Assembly (NCBI GenBank): GCA_000494185.1
Contig: AWOC01000014.1
Coordinates: 17,332 to 24,461 of the forward strand
Direction of reading: 5' to 3'
Source: Candidatus Calditenuaceae archaeon JGI OTU-3
GTDB lineage: Archaea; Thermoproteota; Nitrososphaeria_A; Caldarchaeales; Calditenuaceae
Length of the DNA stretch: 7,130 nucleotides
Position numbers and translations under genes: made by a program. Below the pieces are notes generated by a model that was not told where the DNA came from, made no database searches, and was given only the letters and a program-made list of their open reading frames with translations. This document shows positions 1-6,244 of this stretch, piece by piece. The stretch's first letter is position 1. Each line of letters opens with the position of its first letter.

Positions 1-329
1 TCCACCTGCTCCTTCTGAAACTCCAGCAGCCTGCTGAGCTCCGTCTGCTGCTCCTGAAAGATTGATAGGTAGGAGACGAGTGACTTAAGGACCGCGACAC
101 CCTCGAGGAACCTGTCGACGAGGTAGTCCGGCTGAGTAGTGGCGAGGGCCTCGACCCTCTGGGAAAGCTTTTCAAGCGAAGACTTAATATCCCCCAACTC
201 CGCGGCGCCGCTTTTCCGGACCTCCTCCGAGAGTCTAAGCTCGAGCTCCTCAAGTCGCTCCAATATATTTTTCAAGTTCATGTTAATGGCCTCGAGCTCC
301 TCGGACCTGCGGCCTATTATTGACCCCAT
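1..329 (-). CDS. Partial coiled-coil protein of unknown function (N-terminal 109 residues)
   Basis: The reading frame is open from an ATG at 329-327 to the left edge, so the C-terminus is missing. An in-frame TGA at 347-345 lies six codons upstream, which fixes the start at this ATG or at an internal ATG (codon 17). A GAGGTG tract at 347-342 resembles a ribosome binding site. The visible protein begins MGSIIGRRSEEL and is very rich in Glu, Leu, Lys, Arg and Gln in heptad-like spacing (for example NLKNILERLEELELRL), continuing to a Gln/Glu-rich stretch at the edge. I infer one or more long coiled coils; no signal peptide or membrane segment is visible. It is divergent from the membrane RING-like gene and shares its upstream region. 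I do not recognise a family, and low-complexity coiled coils give little functional information. It is confidently a gene because the frame stays open for about 330 bases with normal codon use. Confidence 0.8.
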   Translation of the reverse strand, partial: MGSIIGRRSEELEAINMNLKNILERLEELELRLSEEVRKSGAAELGDIKSSLEKLSQRVEALATTQPDYLVDRFLEGVAVLKSLVSYLSIFQEQQTELSRLLEFQKEQV

Positions 330-358
330 CTCTCTGTATCCACCTCACATTATTTGCA

Positions 359-364
359 TATAAA
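359..364 (-). promoter_or_regulatory. Archaeal TATA-like box for the leftward coiled-coil gene
   Basis: On the minus strand the sequence reads TTTATA within GATTTATATGC. Its centre lies about 32 bases before the ATG at 329. With the usual archaeal spacing of about 25 bases, transcription would start around 335, giving a leader of only a few bases. In that case the GAGGTG tract further upstream would not be in the transcript. Confidence 0.5.
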
Positions 365-418
365 TCTATCAATCGGTTCGCCTTGGAGGGGCTTTTCGGC
401 GGGGTGTCGGGGGCGTAC

Positions 419-426
419 TTATATAT
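419..426 (+). promoter_or_regulatory. Archaeal TATA-like box for the membrane RING-like gene
   Basis: TTATATAT lies with its centre about 25 bases before the TTG at 446 and about 30 before the ATG at 452. This predicts a leaderless or nearly leaderless transcript. There is no convincing Shine-Dalgarno sequence in between. Confidence 0.55.
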
Positions 427-451
427 CGCGTAGGTGCTATAGGGTTTGTCT

Positions 452-1225
452 ATGATTACTCAGGTCAGTGAGGCGTTGGCCAGGTTCAGCAGGATAGGCG
501 CTATGGTATCGTTTCTAGGGGCCATCCATTCGCTAAGCCTGCTCTTGACCTGGTTCTCGATAAACTATGATAACGTTGGCCGTAGCCTGATCTCAGGCTA
601 CACCTTCAGCGAGCCCCTCATAATATCTCTCGTGGCAGGAGGCATCGCGGGGGTGGCGGGCATCCTCGCCAGCTCGCTTAGGCAGATCTCTAAGATAAGA
701 GTTGTTCTTCCAACACTCTCCTTCACCTCAGCAGGACTCGCGCTCTTCTCCCCCCTATACACGTACCTAGTCAAGCTGCCCTCCTTCCAGCTTTCATATA
801 CACCGGAGTTCGGTATGTTCGGAGCCCTCATAACAGGTGTGGCGATCACCGGGAGTGCGGTTCTAGCGACGGTGGCCAGCATTAGGACGAAGTCCACTGT
901 GTATTTAGGGCCGCCTCCCCCGTGGGCGACGCAGGAGCTTGAGTTGGCCCGCGGGCCGGGCGAGGGGGGTGTTGAGGGGCAGGAGGTTCAGGTCCCCGAG
1001 GTCTGGGAAGAGACAACGAGGGTTGAGACAACACAGCCTATGCCGAGCCAGCCAAGCAGCCAGGCACCGACGGGTGGGAACTGCCTGATATGCGGCGACA
1101 CTATTCCTAGCGGAGATCTAGCGACCTGTAAGGGGTGCGGGGCAACATTCCACAAGGACTGCATGAATGTATGGATAGATCTCGGAAATAGATGCCCATC
1201 TTGCAACGCAGAGCTCACATCATGA
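452..1225 (+). CDS. Four-helix membrane protein with cytosolic C-terminal RING/PHD-like zinc module
   Basis: This 257-residue protein has two parts. Residues about 16-146 contain four hydrophobic segments (roughly 16-36, 55-73, 84-106 and 121-144). Positive charges in the loop after helix 2 and just after helix 4 suggest that both ends are cytosolic. An acidic, Pro/Gln/Thr-rich linker (about 150-208) follows. The tail has eight ordered zinc ligands: C211, C214, C226, C229, H234, C237, C248 and C251. The spacing is C-x2-C-x11-C-x2-C-x4-H-x2-C-x10-C-x2-C, a C4HC3 pattern as in RING-variant, PHD and prokaryotic RING families. Such modules often bind proteins, and RING types recruit E2 enzymes; an E3-like role here is only inference. 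A different zinc-binding adaptor is possible. The start is the ATG at 452; a TTG at 446 would add two residues. The reading frame is secure, the function is not. Confidence 0.85.
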   Translation: MITQVSEALARFSRIGAMVSFLGAIHSLSLLLTWFSINYDNVGRSLISGYTFSEPLIISLVAGGIAGVAGILASSLRQISKIRVVLPTLSFTSAGLALFSPLYTYLVKLPSFQLSYTPEFGMFGALITGVAITGSAVLATVASIRTKSTVYLGPPPPWATQELELARGPGEGGVEGQEVQVPEVWEETTRVETTQPMPSQPSSQAPTGGNCLICGDTIPSGDLATCKGCGATFHKDCMNVWIDLGNRCPSCNAELTS

Positions 1226-1275
1226 AGCCGTTTATAGTCGTAGAGGATGGGCTTGCGGTTCTCCGTGGTTAGACA

Positions 1276-1284
1276 TCTATATTA
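1276..1284 (+). promoter_or_regulatory. Archaeal TATA-like box for the glyS-THEP1-trm1 operon
   Basis: TCTATATTA lies in the 83-base gap before glyS. Its centre is about 28 bases before the ATG at 1309, which supports that ATG as a near-leaderless start rather than the TTG at 1300. No other TATA-like element is evident before the two downstream genes, consistent with one transcript for all three. Confidence 0.5.
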
Positions 1285-1308
1285 TCCTCGTATTTTCTTT
1301 TGAGGGAG

Positions 1309-2808
1309 ATGCCGGAGAGCCTATTCGAAAAAGTTACTAGCTTGGCCCTGAGAAGAGGAATATTCTACCCCACGGCCGAGATTTACCGGGGACCAGCCGG
1401 CTTCTATGACCTCGGGCCGTTAGGAGCCCTCATGAAGATGAACTTGGTGAACTACTGGATCGACGAGTTTGTGAGGCGCGAAAGCTCATATGAGGTGTAC
1501 CTAATTGACGGCGCACTCATACTCCCCTACAGCGTCCTCAAGGCCTCGGGACATGCGGATAAGTTCACGGATCCCAAGGCGGAGTGCTATGTCTGCAGGA
1601 GAATCTACAGGCTTGACCAACTGATTGAGGAAGCTAAGGGCGTTAGAGTCGAGGGGAAGCAGATTGAGGAACTAGCTGCGCTTGTGGCTCAGCTTGGAGT
1701 AAGGTGCCCTCACTGCGGCGGTGAGCTTTCCGAGATAAAGCCCCACAACCTAATGTTCAGGCTAACCGTGGGCGGAGCCGAGGAGGTGTCGTTTCTGAGG
1801 CCCGAGACAGCCCAGAACATCTTCATAGGCTTCAAGAGGATAGTCTACGCAATGAGGGCCCGCCTGCCATTCGCGGTGGCGCAGATCGGAAGATCCTTTA
1901 GAAACGAGATATCACCCCGCCAATCAATCATCAGGCTCAGGGAGTTCAGCCAGATGGAAATAGAGGTCTTCATACCTCCCAGCGATGATCAAGGCCCCTC
2001 AGGGCTTCAAGACGTTGGAGGGACAGAGATTCGGATCCTGACTAGGGAGGAGCAGCTGAAAGGTGGGAGTGAGCCTATAGTGATTAGCGCGACCGACGCC
2101 TACGAGGAGGGGATTGTGCCTAACCGCTACCTAGCCTACTACCTCGCAAAGGAGGTTAGATTCTTCAAGGCCCTCGGAATCCCGCCTGAGAGTATGAGGT
2201 TTAGGCACCTTCTCCCCGAGGAGACACCCCACTATTCCGGCGGCAACTTCGACTTGGAGGTCGGATTCTCCTTCGGTTGGAAGGAGATCGTAGGTAATGC
2301 TTATAGACGTGACTATGACCTGACCGTGCACTCGACACATTCGGGCGAGGACCTATCCGTAGACTACGACGGCAGGAAGGTCGTGCCCCACGTTGTCGAG
2401 CCCTCATTCGGCATCGAGAGGATACTCTACGCAATCCTCGAATTCGCGTATACCGAGGGGGCCCGGGACTGGCCCATCCTTAGGATGCCTAGGCCCATTT
2501 CCCCCATAAAGGCGGCTATCCTGCCCCTCATGGATAAGGAGGAGCTCGTGACAAAAGCTCGTGAAGTATATGGTTCTTTGAGGAATAGCAGGCTCCCACT
2601 TTACGTGGTGTATGATAGTCGTGGATCTATAGGAAGGAGATACGCAAGGTATGATGAGGTGGGAGCAAACCTCTGCATCACAATCGACTACCAGACGCTC
2701 CAAGATAACACCGTGACGGTGAGGGATAGGGACACCGCCCAGCAGGTCAGGGTCCCAATCAAGGATCTAGAGGATTTGATATTCAAGGACATGTATAGAG
2801 ATATGTAG
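1309..2808 (+). CDS. glyS: Glycyl-tRNA synthetase, archaeal/eukaryotic alpha2 class II type
   Basis: The enzyme charges tRNA-Gly with glycine using ATP in the cytosol. The 499-residue protein shows the family's features in order. The N-terminal GIFYPTAEIYRGPAGFYDLGP block is at about 17-37. Two Cys pairs, C93/C96 and C133/C136, suggest a zinc-binding insert. The HNLMF block is followed by LRPETAQ (163-169). Class II motif 2 has FRNEISPR and LREFSQMEIEVF (about 197-221). A glycine-pocket block GWKEIVGNAYRRDYDL lies at about 323-338. Motif 3 is GIERILYAILE (368-378), and a C-terminal anticodon-binding domain starts near PIKAAILPL (399). The protein seems shorter than many archaeal members (about 560-580 from memory), but all catalytic motifs are present. 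The start is set to the ATG at 1309 because of TATA spacing; a TTG at 1300 would add three residues. It leads a three-gene operon. Confidence 0.96.
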   Translation: MPESLFEKVTSLALRRGIFYPTAEIYRGPAGFYDLGPLGALMKMNLVNYWIDEFVRRESSYEVYLIDGALILPYSVLKASGHADKFTDPKAECYVCRRIYRLDQLIEEAKGVRVEGKQIEELAALVAQLGVRCPHCGGELSEIKPHNLMFRLTVGGAEEVSFLRPETAQNIFIGFKRIVYAMRARLPFAVAQIGRSFRNEISPRQSIIRLREFSQMEIEVFIPPSDDQGPSGLQDVGGTEIRILTREEQLKGGSEPIVISATDAYEEGIVPNRYLAYYLAKEVRFFKALGIPPESMRFRHLLPEETPHYSGGNFDLEVGFSFGWKEIVGNAYRRDYDLTVHSTHSGEDLSVDYDGRKVVPHVVEPSFGIERILYAILEFAYTEGARDWPILRMPRPISPIKAAILPLMDKEELVTKAREVYGSLRNSRLPLYVVYDSRGSIGRRYARYDEVGANLCITIDYQTLQDNTVTVRDRDTAQQVRVPIKDLEDLIFKDMYRDM

Positions 2809-2810
2809 GG

Positions 2811-3383
2811 TTGGAGAGCGAGGAGTTAAACCGCGTAAAGGGGGGGTTAGCACGCCTCATAGTAGGTGTGACTGGGCCGCCAGGCTCAGGGAAGACAACT
2901 CTTGCTCAGAGGGCGGCGGAGCTTCTCTCTAGGGATGGAATTCCTGTGGGAGGATTTGTGACGAGGGAAGTGAGGCGGGGGGCGGCCAGGATTGGCTTCG
3001 ACATAGTCGAGCTCGGACTTGGTCGAGTAACGCCACTGGCGAGGGTTGAGGCGCATGGCGGGCCTAGGATCGGCCGCTACGTTGTGTACTTGGAGAACTT
3101 GGAGAGGGCTCTGTCAGATACCGTTGATAGATCGCTTGAGGCGGGCGATGTGGTTGTGATCGACGAGGTGGGACCTATGGAGCTTCTGAGCGATGGCTTT
3201 AGGTCGAGGGTTAGGCGGGTCCTCTCTGAGGCTCAGCGGGCTCTCCTAACTTTCCACTATTACTCTAAAGATCCCTTGGTTACGGCGGTGAGAGAAGGGG
3301 TAGGGGAGCTGATCGTTGTGAGGAGGGGGGAGGCGATGCGGGCGGCCGAGAGGGTTGCAGCATTACTGGGGAAGGCTCGATGA
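2811..3383 (+). CDS. THEP1-family nucleoside-triphosphatase (P-loop NTPase)
   Basis: This 190-residue protein matches the small P-loop NTPase family known as THEP1 in thermophiles (NTPase_1), whose members hydrolyse ATP, GTP and other NTPs in vitro; the physiological role is not settled. The Walker A motif is GPPGSGKTT at 22-30. The family block GGFVTREVRRGAARIGFDIV spans 47-66, and the Walker B/signature VVVIDEVGPMEL spans 114-125. There is no signal peptide or membrane segment. The start is a TTG two bases after the glyS stop, because no ATG or GTG precedes the P-loop at a sensible distance; the gap implies translational coupling. The end is four bases before the ATG chosen for trm1. Its place between two tRNA genes may hint at a role in RNA or nucleotide metabolism, but this is only an inference from context. 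Confidence 0.92.
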   Translation: MESEELNRVKGGLARLIVGVTGPPGSGKTTLAQRAAELLSRDGIPVGGFVTREVRRGAARIGFDIVELGLGRVTPLARVEAHGGPRIGRYVVYLENLERALSDTVDRSLEAGDVVVIDEVGPMELLSDGFRSRVRRVLSEAQRALLTFHYYSKDPLVTAVREGVGELIVVRRGEAMRAAERVAALLGKAR

Positions 3384-3387
3384 ACTG

Positions 3388-4572
3388 ATGTCTGGCCCCT
3401 CGGAGATCCCATTCAAGACTAAGATGATCGTTGAGGGTGCTGCTAAACTTTTAGTCCCCGTATTCGAGGAAATGCCAGCCTCCTCCAAGATGCCCGCATT
3501 CTATAATCCAGCCTCGAAGGCCTCAAGGGACCTAGCGGTGTTGGCGGTAAACGCCTATTTCAGGGGGGCCAGTTGCCGCTTATTCGCCGAACCCCTTGCC
3601 GGAGCCGGAGCTCGGGCCGTAAGACTGCTGCTTGAGACTAATGTGGCGCGGGAGGGGGTAGCGGGAGACATTAATCCATGGGCCGTAGCCCTCTCACGCA
3701 CCAACGCGGAGCTAAATGGTCTCTCTGAAACGCTTAGGGTGGAGCACAGTGATGCAAACTTACTGTTAGCGCGGCTTGCGTTAGAGGGGAGGGCAAGTTA
3801 TGTCGATATAGACCCCTTTGGCTCGCCGATCAGATTCCTAGAGTCCGCCCTGAGGGCCACGGAGAGGAATGGTCTCTTGGGCGTCTCGGCCACAGACCTG
3901 GCCGCACTCTCGGGATCCTCACGCAGGACAGCATACTGGAGATACGGCCTAACTCTTAGCAAGACCGTCTTCTTCAAAGAAGTCGCCATAAGGGCACTCG
4001 CAGGTGTTGTCGCCAGATCCTCTAGCCGCCTAGGCCTCGCAGCTACACCCGTTGTCTCAGCTGTCTACAGGCACTTCGTAAGAGTCTTTTTCAGGGTTGA
4101 GCGCGGCAAAAGCAAAGCTTACGCAGCCTCAAGGATGGTTGGATACCTCGCCCACTGCAGAAGTTGCCTCAACACCATGAAACTTGAACGGCTAGAGGAT
4201 TGGAGCAGAAGCTGCTCAATCTGCGGCCACGAAAACGTTCTACTCGGTCCAATCTGGCTGGGGCCCCTGACCGACGGGGCTATCGTCCAGAGGATCCTAT
4301 CATCCGAACTCGCGTCCGACGACACATATAGTGAGGTGTTAAGGTTGATTCGGAGACTCGACCAAGAACTCCAAGACATACCCTGGTCCTACCCCATCAG
4401 CGAGTTATCCAGGAGGGCTAAGACCTCTCCTCCAAGGCCCGGGGAGATTCTCGAAAAACTCGTCGAAATCGGCTACAGAGCCTCGGCCACCCACTACGAC
4501 CCATCCTCAATAAAGACCGACGCTCCCGTGACAATACTCACGAGCCTCGTGGCTGAGCACAGGTCAAAATAG
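3388..4572 (+). CDS. trm1: tRNA (guanine26-N2)-dimethyltransferase Trm1
   Basis: Trm1 uses S-adenosylmethionine to make N2-methyl- and N2,N2-dimethylguanosine at position 26 of tRNAs. The 394-residue protein shows the FYNPASKASRDL substrate block (38-49) and SAM motif I, FAEPLAGAGARAV (66-78). The acidic GDINP motif (93-97) and the family signature YVDIDPFGSP (138-147) follow, then GVSATDLAALSG (165-176). A zinc-binding set C257/C260 and C276/C279 precedes GPIWLGPL (287-294), and a C-terminal domain follows. The length is typical of archaeal Trm1. I chose the ATG at 3388, four bases after the upstream stop. An in-frame TTG at 3355 would overlap the upstream gene and add 11 residues not expected in the family. 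It is the last gene of the operon and converges on the membrane-hairpin gene, with 39 bases between the stops. Confidence 0.95.
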   Translation: MSGPSEIPFKTKMIVEGAAKLLVPVFEEMPASSKMPAFYNPASKASRDLAVLAVNAYFRGASCRLFAEPLAGAGARAVRLLLETNVAREGVAGDINPWAVALSRTNAELNGLSETLRVEHSDANLLLARLALEGRASYVDIDPFGSPIRFLESALRATERNGLLGVSATDLAALSGSSRRTAYWRYGLTLSKTVFFKEVAIRALAGVVARSSSRLGLAATPVVSAVYRHFVRVFFRVERGKSKAYAASRMVGYLAHCRSCLNTMKLERLEDWSRSCSICGHENVLLGPIWLGPLTDGAIVQRILSSELASDDTYSEVLRLIRRLDQELQDIPWSYPISELSRRAKTSPPRPGEILEKLVEIGYRASATHYDPSSIKTDAPVTILTSLVAEHRSK

Positions 4573-4611
4573 AGGCATGGTCAGCCTTTCCTAAGCGTCC
4601 CTGATCTCCGA

Positions 4612-5253
4612 CTAGCTCGTCTGCTTTGTCCTAATGTTCTCGGCTATGTATAGCTTGGCTATATAGATCGTGGCCAATAGTAGAAGCAGGACCGCAGCGA
4701 CGCGGCCTATGTCGGGGAGAAATATTGAGGGCGTGATCAATAGGGAGGCGGCTGCCAAGGTTGTTGGAAGAAGAATAACGAGAATCACAGCAAACAGTGT
4801 CTCGACAACCTTTCTGTCCGATATCAAGGTTGCTAGGGAGCCGAGCCAGCTGTCCTTAACAGGCACCCTAGCCAATGGTTCTCCCCCAATCCCGAAAACC
4901 ATGGATGCGAGGTCCGCGAAGAGGGCGGGTTTACCGGCGGCGAAGCCGTTTTGCCTTACTAAGCCATAGAGGATCCCGTCTTTAACTATCCGGATTTCTT
5001 GGGACGCGGTGTAAACATTCAGCCCATGTAGTTTCGCGACCCTCCATACAGCCCTGATGACATCCTCAGTGATTTTGAGTGTGAGTTTCTCGTCGAAATA
5101 GCCCAAGAGGAGCGGGTCTACGGATATCACCCTATTCACGCTTATTGCGCCGACCTTGAAGCCAGGGAATCCAGCTTGGATGGAGGCCAGATCCATCCCA
5201 TGATTGAGCTGCTGCTTAACCCACTCCTCAGCCCTACTGAAGGCTTCAGACAT
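4612..5253 (-). CDS. Unrecognised protein: soluble N-terminal domain plus C-terminal membrane hairpin
   Basis: I do not recognise this 213-residue protein. Residues about 1-135 look soluble and folded, with alternating strand- and helix-like stretches: an amphipathic start (SRAEEWVKQQLNHG), a segment with GFPGFKVGAISV, a helix around TEDVIRAVWRVAKLHG, and strands near SQEIRIVKDGILYGLV. Two strongly hydrophobic segments follow at about 149-173 and 185-204, joined by a short Pro-containing loop. Basic residues before the first and after the second suggest a hairpin with both the N-domain and the short tail in the cytosol. No catalytic motif, Cys pair or signal peptide is visible. The start is the ATG at 5253; a TTG directly before it is possible. 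A TATA-like box about 29 bases upstream suggests its own leaderless transcript. Frame length and codon use make it a convincing gene of unknown function. Confidence 0.85.
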   Translation of the reverse strand: MSEAFSRAEEWVKQQLNHGMDLASIQAGFPGFKVGAISVNRVISVDPLLLGYFDEKLTLKITEDVIRAVWRVAKLHGLNVYTASQEIRIVKDGILYGLVRQNGFAAGKPALFADLASMVFGIGGEPLARVPVKDSWLGSLATLISDRKVVETLFAVILVILLPTTLAAASLLITPSIFLPDIGRVAAVLLLLLATIYIAKLYIAENIRTKQTS

Positions 5254-5277
5254 CAATTAGCACGTCCAACCCGCTTC

Positions 5278-5286
5278 AATAAATAG
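5278..5286 (-). promoter_or_regulatory. TATA-like box for the membrane-hairpin gene
   Basis: On the minus strand CTATTTATT has its centre about 29 bases before the ATG at 5253. The region between it and the ATG has no Shine-Dalgarno-like purine tract directly before the start, so a leaderless mRNA is the simplest reading. Confidence 0.5.
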
Positions 5287-5381
5287 CATTCCGACCCCCG
5301 ACAGGCCGACAGCTCCTTTACACCCACGAGCAATACCATCCCACGAGGAAAACGATACATTAGGTAGGAGAAGGGGCGGAG

Positions 5382-5447
5382 ATGTTGTGCGGACTTTTCT
5401 GCAAGATTCTGGAGGAGCTGGAGGGTAGTGGTCAGCGGACAGGATGA
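5382..5447 (+). other. Possible 21-residue small ORF in the gap between two minus-strand genes
   Basis: An ATG at 5382 follows a purine-rich GGGGCGGAG tract and opens a frame ending in TGA at 5445-5447, directly abutting the stop of the convergent rbkR gene. The peptide starts MLCGLFCKILEELEGS and contains two Cys residues. An AT-rich stretch (GATACATTA) lies about 25 bases upstream. A frame this short arises easily by chance, so this is only a candidate. The rest of the 194-base gap (5254-5447) holds the TATA-like box of the leftward gene and nothing else I can name. Confidence 0.15.
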
Positions 5448-6170
5448 TTACTCGCGTTGTTGTGTCGTCACGCCGCTTTCCTGCTTTACAGGGGCGGTCG
5501 GCAGAGACACTTTGACCACAACCCTATCCCCGTCTGATAATCCATATTTTCCGCGAAGATAAACTGGGGAGATCACCTCTATCACGTTCTCGCCATAATG
5601 CGTTCTCTCGATAAACAAGATCGCGCAGATATCGCTCTGGTTGAATGTGGCGAGTATGGCGCGCGCTCCTCCATAACTTCTATGCTGGTCCCTGAAACCC
5701 TCGATTATTATATCCGCGTATCTGGATATGAGGCGCTTGTTCTGGATCGAGTCCCATGAGAGCAGGTTGATGTTGAGTGTCCCTGGGTACGGGTCGAAGC
5801 CCAGCTTTTCGCGGATCTGGTTCTTATACCAAGGCAGCGAGATATAGTATGCCCCCTCTCCAAGCCCACTGAAGACACGGCCATCTAGAACGACCTCGAT
5901 GGGCCTATCTAGGACCCTTTTAAGCTCCGTGTAAAGCTCGGACAGCTCGTTAACCCCCTTGCTGGTCAACCTAACGTAGCAGCTTCGCCCCACCATTCTT
6001 CTCTCTATCAGGCCCTCCTTCTCCAGATTAATCATAATCCGGGAGACAGACTGCTGCGATGTCCCCAAGTATCGGGCGAGAATGGGGGTTGTGGTGTGAA
6101 CGCTATTGCTGAAGCCCTTCTGCTCATATAAATAGGCTAAAAGCCGTATGTGTAGTGTGTTTAGCCTCAT
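5448..6170 (-). CDS. rbkR: Bifunctional HTH regulator / CTP-dependent riboflavin kinase (RbkR type)
   Basis: The 240-residue protein combines an N-terminal winged helix-turn-helix (about 1-85, with the helix TSQQSVSRIMINLEKEGLIE at 37-56 and a wing near RRMVGRSCYVRLT) with a C-terminal DUF120 riboflavin kinase. Kinase markers are GLGEGAYYISLPWY (102-115), LGFDPYPGTLNINL (123-136) and SPVYLRGKYGLSDGDRVVV (201-219). DUF120 kinases make FMN from riboflavin with CTP instead of ATP as phosphate donor. The HTH-fused form is known as RbkR, a regulator of archaeal riboflavin genes. The domain order and length fit the fused form. No riboflavin biosynthesis gene is in view, so its targets lie elsewhere unless it regulates itself. 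The start is the ATG at 6170, 24 bases after a TATA-like box. The last about 15 residues are a polar tail beyond the kinase fold. Confidence 0.95.
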   Translation of the reverse strand: MRLNTLHIRLLAYLYEQKGFSNSVHTTTPILARYLGTSQQSVSRIMINLEKEGLIERRMVGRSCYVRLTSKGVNELSELYTELKRVLDRPIEVVLDGRVFSGLGEGAYYISLPWYKNQIREKLGFDPYPGTLNINLLSWDSIQNKRLISRYADIIIEGFRDQHRSYGGARAILATFNQSDICAILFIERTHYGENVIEVISPVYLRGKYGLSDGDRVVVKVSLPTAPVKQESGVTTQQRE

Positions 6171-6190
6171 CTAACCTACAATATTATGGC

Positions 6191-6197
6191 GTTATAC
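6191..6197 (-). promoter_or_regulatory. TATA-like box for rbkR
   Basis: On the minus strand GTATAAC has its centre about 24 bases before the rbkR ATG, so transcription would begin at or next to the start codon. An AT-rich core around AATATT (near 6180) lies between the box and the ATG and could hold a regulator site, but it is only weakly palindromic. Confidence 0.4.
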
Positions 6198-6244
6198 CAC
6201 CTCATTAGTTTTACCCAATTCTGAGATGCTAAACGTATTCGAGA

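Noticed and set aside
139..363. Plus-strand Ser-rich frame at the left end
   Set aside because: It is antisense to the coiled-coil gene, and its Ser runs are the complement of Glu/Leu/Arg codons.
598..1218. Two minus-strand frames (598-897 and 988-1218)
   Set aside because: Both lie antisense within the membrane RING-like gene and show no family features.
2131..2703. Three minus-strand frames inside glyS
   Set aside because: They overlap a strongly conserved synthetase region and have no recognisable sequence.
3798..4379. Two minus-strand frames inside trm1
   Set aside because: They are antisense to conserved Trm1 motifs.
4573..4611. Possible bidirectional terminator between trm1 and the convergent gene
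   Set aside because: The 39-base gap has only a short pyrimidine tract and no clear T-run or stable hairpin, so no terminator is claimed.
4670..4969. Plus-strand 99-residue frame
   Set aside because: It is antisense to the membrane-hairpin gene, whose hydrophobic segments and promoter are more convincing.
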